From contig PQAM01000015.1 of NCBI GenBank assembly GCA_003104975.1, positions 97,367 to 161,366 of the forward strand: DNA of 64,000 bases, in the 5' to 3' direction. Position 1 is the first letter of the stretch; each line of letters opens with the position of its first letter. The notes under the pieces were generated by a model. It was not told the origin of the DNA. It saw only the letters and a program-made list of their open reading frames with translations, and did no database searches. Positions 58,901-64,000 of the stretch are shown here, piece after piece. The position numbers were made by a program, and so were the translations under genes. Source of the stretch: Candidatus Methylomirabilota bacterium (GTDB lineage Bacteria > Methylomirabilota > Methylomirabilia > Methylomirabilales > Methylomirabilaceae).

Positions 58901-61900
58901 TAAGCACCGCGATGTGATCAGGCAGATACCGATCGTCGTCGTCCAGGTAGGCGATGTATTCGCCGCGGGCCAGCTTTAGCCCGGTGTTACGAGCAGCGCC
59001 TGTGCCGCGATTGCGATCATGGACCACGTAGGTCACAGGACGCTGTTGGCGATAGGTATTCACCACTTCCTGGAGATCAGCATCCCCATCGTTGACAATA
59101 ATGATTTCTATGTTCGGGTAGGTCTGACCGGTAATACTGTCCAGTGTTGTCCTCAATGTTTCCGGCCGATTACAGGTGGGAACAATGACCGACACTAAGG
59201 GCGAATGCGAAATCGATACCGGCGTTGTCGGCGTGATATCTACACGGCTGCTTTGCAGAACATCGGCTCGAATAGAGTGCATCTCCTCGCTGATGCGCGG
59301 CGGCATCGTAAACTCGGTAGAGGATGTTCCAGCCTGAATGAGACTGTCCCATGCGCTGATGATGACATCCCACCTGAAGCACTCGCTCCAATGTTCGTAT
59401 CCCAATCGCGCGAGCCTCTGGAGAACGTACGGATTCTTTAGGAGCCGCGGTAAGACGTGAGAGAATTCCTCGAGTGGCACCACGAGTCCGCCGGCATTAT
59501 CGTGTACGCCGCCACACTCCGGGGTTGCTAACCATGGTTTGGCGTGGCTCATTGCCTCAAGTATCGTGACGGGCGCTACCTCTCCACGGGAGGCGAGCAG
59601 GAGAACGTCCGCCGCATCGAGTGCCGCCGCAATATCGCCGCAAGACAGACCGGGAATCAGCATGAATCTGGGATCTCGTCGAACTGCCTCATGTACCTGC
59701 CGATCGTATTGGATATCGCCGGACGAATGCCCGATCATCACAAGCCGCCAGTCGCCGTCCATTTTTGACAGCGCATCCATCAGACCCAGATGGTTTTTTA
59801 CTGGCCACAGATTGGCAATGTGCAACAACAGAGGCGTAGATTCCGGAATACCGTAGCGTGCCCGAAATCCGTCGCTGCCCGTGTTGCGTTCGACCGCATT
59901 CTGGATATACACGAATGGGATGCCCTCCTCAGTCAGATACTGTACGACAGCGCCGCCGGTCGAGATGGTGACCACCGCATGGACCCGCTTGAGAATCTGC
60001 GTCAAACGGGCTCGAAAGTCGCGGTTGTTGCACCATCGCGCAAATCCATCGGCATTAATCAGCGGCTGCGCAATGATGCGGGTATGCTCAGGAATCTCCA
60101 GTCCTTCCAGGGACCAGAAGACCCAGTTGCGCGGATCGGCCAGCAGGATACAGGCGTCGTAGCGACCGGAGAGAATCAGCTCGCGTAGTTGCAGTGCGGC
60201 GTGCGGGAGTCGTTGTCCGGTAACAGGGACTGGATCCAGCGAGTGAATCGTCATCCCGTAATAGTCCGTGAAGTCCCTTTTGTCCGACCGTTCGGTCGCA
60301 ACATGTACCTCGTATCCCTTGGCGATCAGTGCCTTGCCCAACTGCGCCGCAATTGTCTCGAGGCCTCCGACCGAGGGTGGAAAGTGGGTACAGACGATGA
60401 GTATATGAAGGGGGTGGTCGGGCTTCTTACTGAACAGCCGAGGATGGTTGGCCCGTATCTGGACACACAACTGCTCACGTCGAGCGTTGGCTTCTGCCAA
60501 CATACTATTCGCCCGTTTACGGTACAGGAACAGCGGCTCGGGAATCAGCGCACCTGTCCAGCCTCTTTCCAAGGCGCCCAGCCAGAAATCCCAGTCCTCG
60601 TACGCATTCAAATTGGTGTTATATCCCCCCACCGCCTCGAACAGTTCACGGCGGTAGAGCGAACAGTACGGAATGCGGTTGTCTCGCAGTTCCGTCTCCA
60701 ACGTGAACGGACCGGTGCGCCAGACATCGGTCTGATCGCCGAAGTGTTGAATGTAGGTAAAGGCCACTCCGGCCTGCGGTTGATTCTCCAGTAGGGCTAC
60801 GGTCTTTTCCAGCATTACCGGGGCCAGACGGTCGTCCGCGTCGAGCGGCAGGATGTATGTGCCGATCGAGGCGTTGATGCCGGCGTTGCGAGCATCAGCC
60901 AGGCCGCCATTCGCTTTTTCAATCAGGCGGATCCGTTTATCGGCATAGCGTGCGATCAGCTCTTGTGAGATTTGGCTGGTCTGATCCGGGCTACCATCAT
61001 TGACGATGACGCATTCCCAGTGACGAAACGTTTGCGCGACAACGCTCTCGACCGCCTCCGGCAAGTATTGTGCCTGGTTGTAACAGGGAATGACGACCGA
61101 GACAAGTGGCGACGTCGCTTCAGTCTGCTGTGCCGTCAGTTCAATCTCTTGATGGCACCCATGGGAGGTAAAACCTGAATAGGCATCAACTTTGAGCCGA
61201 TAGCCTTCATCAAAGAGTCGCGCAAGTTGCTCAGGCGAGTGCTCAGGCTTGCTGCCAGCCCGGTTCCGACATACGGTCTGCACTATGTTGATCGGGACAC
61301 AGAACGTAATCGACTGTTCATAACACAGCAGACGACTGTGATCGGCTCTGAAACTGGAAGCACATGCGGCAAGTTGGGCTTCGAGCGTATTCGGATTCGT
61401 GAAATCGAGCGCTTCGAGCAGGGGTAGCATCTCCCGTGTACGATAGACCGAGCTCGACACCTCCAAGGGATAGCCGAAGTCATGGTCGGCGACTGTCCAG
61501 TCATAGATGAGGATGGCCCGAGCGATTACCTGAAACTCGGGCAGCCGTTGTGCCATATTTAACGGGTAACAGTATGTAGTGTTCTTGCCCAGCCGGAGTG
61601 AGAACCCAAGCGCCTCCGAATGCGCCTTCAGTTGCTCGGTCACCTCATTCAACCAGAAATCGCTGACGAAGATGTTGTCATCCACCATGAACAAGACATA
61701 CTGAGCGCCGGAAATGCTGGAAAGGAGATCGGCTTTGAAGGTCCGCTCTGGCAAGAATTCGACAAATGGATAGTCGGCGGCCAACTGCTGATACTGGAAC
61801 TGATGTGTCTCGTCAGAGGCTCTGTAAATGACCTTGAGGGTAATCTCATCACGGTCTTGACAGTGTAACAGGAAGGAGCGCAACGTCCCATCCAACTGGA

Positions 61901-63521
61901 AGGCACGATCTTTGCTGAAGGCCACGCCAACCGTTTTGGCGTTGTCAGCTTGCGGTCGGACAGTCGTTGAGAGGGCGGTTTGCGTTACCCCTGAGCTACG
62001 ATCTTGATCCATCTTCACCGCCTCCACATGATAGCCGACCGTAAACTTATCCATGAAGCACTTATCGTCGAGCGCAAACAGATAGCGTGGCAAGAGTTCG
62101 CTAAAGAGGTGACGAAGGGCATCACCTTCGCTACCATGCAGGTGTTGATGCTGCGGCCACGTCCCAGCGACGCGCGCACATTCTTGCGCCAGCAGCTTAA
62201 AGAAGCCGCCATTCGAAACGACCTCACCCACCTCCAGACCACACTGGGGGCAAAAATGTCTGTACCATTCCGGCGTGAAGCCGCCATAAAAGTGATACGG
62301 CAGTTGGTGCAAACCGGAACCGAGTGGAGCAGTAATGAAGGCCCTCCCACGGGGGCGTAAGATTCGGCTGATTTCTCGGATTACCTCTATAGGTCTGGAG
62401 ACGTGCTCCAGCACCTCGGTGCAGACAATCACGTCAAACGATTGATCTGGTACGGGGATAGCCGTAATGTCGGAAACATAGTCAATATGCCCATAGTCCT
62501 TTGCGCCACCGAGCTTCTCATCGCCTATGTACTTTTTGAAATCGTGGGTCTTATAGTCGCAGTGAGCGAACAGTGGCCGGTACGGGCACGTACCAGCCCC
62601 AAGATCAAGGACGCGAGCGCCTGCGGGGACCGCGCGGGCCTTGGCGGCAATCCAACGGTCGCGAGCGCGTTGATTGAAATCATGAATCTCATCCAATGGC
62701 AGCGATGAGCCTTCGCAAGCGAGGAGGGCAAGGGCGAGTGTAAGCGGATCGCTGATCGGTGTTTGAGTAATAGATGGTACCGCAGGGAAGGTACCCGATA
62801 ACGCCGCTCGCAGTTGCGCTTTCCATACCTCGAAGGTAGGTCGTTCCGCTAAGGAAACGGTACTCTCTAGGAGCAGTTCCTCAGCTATGTGCAACTGAAC
62901 TTCAAGCGGGCGGCATTCACTTTTGAGTGCGACCGCCTCAACGTTTGCCAGATACGGCTGATGGCCCCACACCGATGAGCTGGTTTTGATCTCTCCAAAT
63001 CCGAGAAGCTTCAACGTGCGTTCGAACCGATCCGGAAACCAGCAATCGAGATGGTAGGCCCATGCAGCGGCCTGATCACCGACCAGATGACGTACGGCGG
63101 CCATCTTGATATGCCATGCCGCATCTGAAACAAGTGTTCTAGCGCTTCCCATCAGGTCGGGGGTCTCGATCCGCAAGACACCGCCGACCTTGAGCCAATC
63201 ATGCCATCTGATCAACATTGCCAGCGCCGTAACCCTATTAAAGTGTTCAAACACATGATGCAGACGAATTTCGTCCACGCAACCGCTTGGGAATCGCAAC
63301 TGACGAATATCGGTATATAGATCGGCCTTGACCTGCATTACGTTGTGTTCGGAAAGCGGAAAGTCAATGTTGATGTAGCCATCCAGACAAGATTCACCAC
63401 AACCTAAGTGCAACCGGAGAGGTCGACCATCATGCCACAGGCCGATTTGGCGAAGTTGATTCAAAGTGACCCCAGGGTCAGATACGTCAGATATATTTCC
63501 AGTTGCTTGATCAGTGGCCAC
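55974..63521 (-). CDS. giant multidomain methyltransferase/glycosyltransferase protein
   Basis: 2,515 residues. Order by eye: SAM methyltransferase-like region about 25-200 (LHLGCGESCLDGYINID), second methyltransferase about 285-460 (ARVLDLGAGTCPYRP), an unassigned glycosyltransferase-like region about 530-790, GT2 at 805 (LVSVVIPCYNQAQYLPEAVESV), GT4 about 1040-1410 (CTHFPPSVGGLETIAAQLG), GT2 at 1445 (VSVIVPTCNRPETLRTT), TPRs about 1710-1900, GT2 at 1920 (SIIIVAYNSARTIRACLDSV) and GT2 at 2200 (SIIILTHNGLEHTTKCLASI). It probably builds or modifies a surface glycan or glycoprotein. After about residue 2480 the frame appears shifted: another frame reads DNTVIRLSADLVRASEWL and ends at 55943. The GTG start is not certain. 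Confidence 0.85.
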   Translation of the reverse strand: MATDQATGNISDVSDPGVTLNQLRQIGLWHDGRPLRLHLGCGESCLDGYINIDFPLSEHNVMQVKADLYTDIRQLRFPSGCVDEIRLHHVFEHFNRVTALAMLIRWHDWLKVGGVLRIETPDLMGSARTLVSDAAWHIKMAAVRHLVGDQAAAWAYHLDCWFPDRFERTLKLLGFGEIKTSSSVWGHQPYLANVEAVALKSECRPLEVQLHIAEELLLESTVSLAERPTFEVWKAQLRAALSGTFPAVPSITQTPISDPLTLALALLACEGSSLPLDEIHDFNQRARDRWIAAKARAVPAGARVLDLGAGTCPYRPLFAHCDYKTHDFKKYIGDEKLGGAKDYGHIDYVSDITAIPVPDQSFDVIVCTEVLEHVSRPIEVIREISRILRPRGRAFITAPLGSGLHQLPYHFYGGFTPEWYRHFCPQCGLEVGEVVSNGGFFKLLAQECARVAGTWPQHQHLHGSEGDALRHLFSELLPRYLFALDDKCFMDKFTVGYHVEAVKMDQDRSSGVTQTALSTTVRPQADNAKTVGVAFSKDRAFQLDGTLRSFLLHCQDRDEITLKVIYRASDETHQFQYQQLAADYPFVEFLPERTFKADLLSSISGAQYVLFMVDDNIFVSDFWLNEVTEQLKAHSEALGFSLRLGKNTTYCYPLNMAQRLPEFQVIARAILIYDWTVADHDFGYPLEVSSSVYRTREMLPLLEALDFTNPNTLEAQLAACASSFRADHSRLLCYEQSITFCVPINIVQTVCRNRAGSKPEHSPEQLARLFDEGYRLKVDAYSGFTSHGCHQEIELTAQQTEATSPLVSVVIPCYNQAQYLPEAVESVVAQTFRHWECVIVNDGSPDQTSQISQELIARYADKRIRLIEKANGGLADARNAGINASIGTYILPLDADDRLAPVMLEKTVALLENQPQAGVAFTYIQHFGDQTDVWRTGPFTLETELRDNRIPYCSLYRRELFEAVGGYNTNLNAYEDWDFWLGALERGWTGALIPEPLFLYRKRANSMLAEANARREQLCVQIRANHPRLFSKKPDHPLHILIVCTHFPPSVGGLETIAAQLGKALIAKGYEVHVATERSDKRDFTDYYGMTIHSLDPVPVTGQRLPHAALQLRELILSGRYDACILLADPRNWVFWSLEGLEIPEHTRIIAQPLINADGFARWCNNRDFRARLTQILKRVHAVVTISTGGAVVQYLTEEGIPFVYIQNAVERNTGSDGFRARYGIPESTPLLLHIANLWPVKNHLGLMDALSKMDGDWRLVMIGHSSGDIQYDRQVHEAVRRDPRFMLIPGLSCGDIAAALDAADVLLLASRGEVAPVTILEAMSHAKPWLATPECGGVHDNAGGLVVPLEEFSHVLPRLLKNPYVLQRLARLGYEHWSECFRWDVIISAWDSLIQAGTSSTEFTMPPRISEEMHSIRADVLQSSRVDITPTTPVSISHSPLVSVIVPTCNRPETLRTTLDSITGQTYPNIEIIIVNDGDADLQEVVNTYRQQRPVTYVVHDRNRGTGAARNTGLKLARGEYIAYLDDDDRYLPDHIAVLTTALNAHPDHVAAYALATEVTQIERNGQRESLRRQVTYNRPFNPHQMLVANYIPNLCLMHRRSACEKIGGHDEELTMLEDWDFLIKLSRISDFVHVPQVTAEYCVAVGSGHRNRLDEHAITATRTIYERYAVHAAPTVREAQQAYLDRLGTVIRHQNRAAQPSVPPTEVADLTRQAEQHIAEGDLPAAQRCLNEALQLLPNEPQLITALGNVLLRLGDIEAARREFTKATVLHPEYAPAHTDLAAVLLFQGHAREAETAARQALRLQPTNLDALKVLARLCLGTERYAEAVQAYATILRENPEDVETLLLVGNCYAEAGRPEDAEAFYRRVLALDPGNTVAKDNLMLLEDNQPVLDGRKPYAVTSEFPLPPPASRLPSIIIVAYNSARTIRACLDSVFGSTDTPIETIVVDNASTDKTRSILREYQGRITTILNQANVGFSAACNQGIRASAGEYIVLLNPDTVVAPGWLNRLIGHSGPGVGAVGPVSDYAAELQNIDRHLPDGAPKRMALSEVSDLLARVNAGKGIETKLLTGFCLMVPRRVLDEIGLLDEALFVGNDDLDLSWRLRLKGYKLLVATDTFIHHEGQVSFKSETETKTSQLVQESTDRLYAKLEAHYGVGSVPSPMELWGITWFKPTKAREAPLAPDASPLTPHASRLTSIIILTHNGLEHTTKCLASIEACTPEPHELIIVDNASTDGTLDYLRGYMAAHDNVRAIANRTNRGFAAGNNQGLALAGGEYVLLLNNDTIVTAGWLTRMLRIFRTHPDVGIVGPVSNYVSGPQLVRDASYTNPKEFDAFAAQWATDHAGQSREATRVVGFCLLMSTEVVARIGGLDERFGSGNFEDDDLCIRAFQVGFRARIALDVFIHHAGSQTFKAAKIDYRQSLMRNWKLFKRKWGIPADSPYEKGYRFPPPSISGVPLSVPLPDVGVDHRCEVDGRWWQEPVSPVGRRQHGDPVVRRPGARVGMVEAPAGRM
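56925..56970. repeat. heptad repeat in a linker of the giant protein, copy 1
   Basis: Imperfect heptads GAGGCGT, GAGGCGT, CAGGGGT, GAGGCGT run through the coding region and are read as PDASPLTPHASRLT on the minus strand, ending exactly where the last GT2 domain (SIIILTHNG) starts. The units match those at 46940-46972. Confidence 0.8.
57772..57801. repeat. heptad repeat in a linker of the giant protein, copy 2
   Basis: Units of GGGAGGC (three near-exact copies, then GGGAGGG) are read as PPPASRLPS on the minus strand, directly before the GT2 domain starting SIIIVAYNS. Position relative to the domain is the same as for copy 1. Confidence 0.8.
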
Positions 63522-63661
63522 GACAGTTGTTCCTCCATATCAGGAGTTTCTGGCGTTCCTTCGACTATATCGACGTTGACGCCCCCAACGAGTTCGATAG
63601 GTTGCGCCGATTCGATCCTGAAGAAGGTTATGCGCTTTATGTCGTTCTCTCTGAAGCGCAA
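63461..63661 (-). CDS. possible small protein overlapping the start of the giant gene
   Basis: 66 codons from a TTG at 63661, not recognised. It contains a plausible beta-rich stretch (ITFFRIESAQPIELVGGVNVDIVEG) and ends with LIKQLEIYLTYLTLGSL. It overlaps the giant gene start by 61 bases in another frame and has no strong ribosome site. It may be a gene remnant or chance. Confidence 0.25.
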   Translation of the reverse strand: MRFRENDIKRITFFRIESAQPIELVGGVNVDIVEGTPETPDMEEQLSWPLIKQLEIYLTYLTLGSL

Positions 63662-64000
63662 CGCTGGCTATACGTTACACTGGCTTCTTGATCGGTGACG
63701 CAAGCACCATGCCATTGGGAACGGTTTGAGCTATTCCACGCAACTCATTAAAAACGATGTGGTCAATCCTTCTCCAGTAGACCCCATTCAGGGGATTGAG
63801 TGATCACATATCACTAGATCGGGCAAATTTTGCCGTCAGCCAGAAGCGATGGAGCAAAACATGCGCGACGCACAACGCAGGCGAAGCGTGAGAAGTCGAT
63901 CTGGTGACGTATGGCCATCTTAGCGAGTATACCCACCCCGCTGACCCATTATCCTCCTAATACATCAGATCGAACCTGCTGATCTTCCCCCGGCAGCGCG
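63662..64000. other. upstream region of the giant gene, no complete gene
   Basis: No convincing long gene. On the minus strand AGGAGG precedes an ATG near 63953 that opens MGQRGGYTR then stops, so a real gene truncated by a stop or simply chance are both possible. The stretch TGATCACATATCACTAGATC around 63802 is AT-rich and partly palindromic (TGATCA, GTGATC). The promoter of the giant gene should lie here but I could not place it. Confidence 0.3.

Noticed and set aside
63940..63960. start of a transposase gene at the right end
   Set aside because: AGGAGG and an ATG are present, but the frame stops after nine codons and no other transposase feature is seen.

Overview
The window is a GC-rich, gene-dense stretch from a Gram-negative, flagellated bacterium. 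It is almost entirely one flagellar supercluster, with the end of a glutamate synthase operon on the left and flagellum-linked signalling and glycosyltransferase genes on the right. FlhF/FlhG point to polar or spatially controlled flagella. FliA, NtrC-family activators and matching promoter motifs point to a sigma-54/sigma-28 hierarchy. From general impression only (the mosaic of flagellar gene types plus abundant heptanucleotide and dispersed inverted repeats), I would guess candidate phylum NC10 (Methylomirabilis-like) or a deltaproteobacterial/Nitrospira-type relative. Nothing in the window fixes the taxon.

Layout. 1-1.5 kb: 3' tip of gltB and gltD (+). 1.7-4.5 kb: a secreted-looking YqgE/AlgH protein, a FliK-like protein and a stand-alone FlhB-C domain protein (+). 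4.6-32.6 kb: one very long minus-strand cluster, read from flgB down: flgB, flgC, fliE, fliF, fliG, fliH, fliI, fliJ, a MotE-like protein, fliK, a truncated flgD paralogue, flgD, flgE, a glycosyltransferase, flbD, fliL, fliM, fliN/Y, fliO, fliP, fliQ, fliR, flhB, flhA, flhF, flhG, fliA, a lipoprotein, a small unknown, a DUF2802-like protein, a LysM/M23 peptidase and a PilZ protein. 32.8-35.9 kb: cheY, a PAS histidine kinase and an NtrC-type activator (-). 36.3-38.1 kb: motA and motB (+). 38.2-43.4 kb: a second NtrC-type activator, a degenerate kinase, an HD-GYP regulator, a receiver-SHOCT protein and a FlgM-like protein (-). 43.5-48.7 kb: flaG, fliD, fliS, fliC and a TPR-glycosyltransferase (-). 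48.9-54.0 kb: two hybrid kinases and an HDOD protein (-). 54.3-63.5 kb: a second TPR-glycosyltransferase and a giant 2,515-residue protein with two methyltransferase-like and several glycosyltransferase domains (-).

How it fits together. Three 15-nt sigma-54 sites with exact GG/GC spacing lie before flgB, fliM and cheY-kinase-activator. Four weaker sigma-28-like sites with near-identical spacing lie before motAB, the glycosyltransferase-fliC unit, the FliK-like gene and the HDOD gene. The NtrC-type proteins would drive hook-basal-body genes; FliA, probably checked by the FlgM-like protein, would drive late genes. c-di-GMP is represented by the PilZ and HD-GYP proteins. Surface glycosylation is represented by four glycosyltransferase genes, two of them beside fliC or the signalling block. 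Not seen here: flgA, F, G, H, I, K, L and N, cheA, cheB, cheR and cheW, and rpoN. No tRNA, rRNA, CRISPR array or complete insertion sequence was recognised.

The most unusual structure is repetitive DNA. Short heptanucleotide tandem repeats run in frame through flhF, the FliA-linked lipoprotein, the C-terminus of a glycosyltransferase and two inter-domain linkers of the giant protein. Intergenic gaps carry inverted repeats of several families. Because seven is not a multiple of three, gain or loss of one unit would switch reading frame, so these could be phase-variable loci acting on motility and surface glycans. That is inference.
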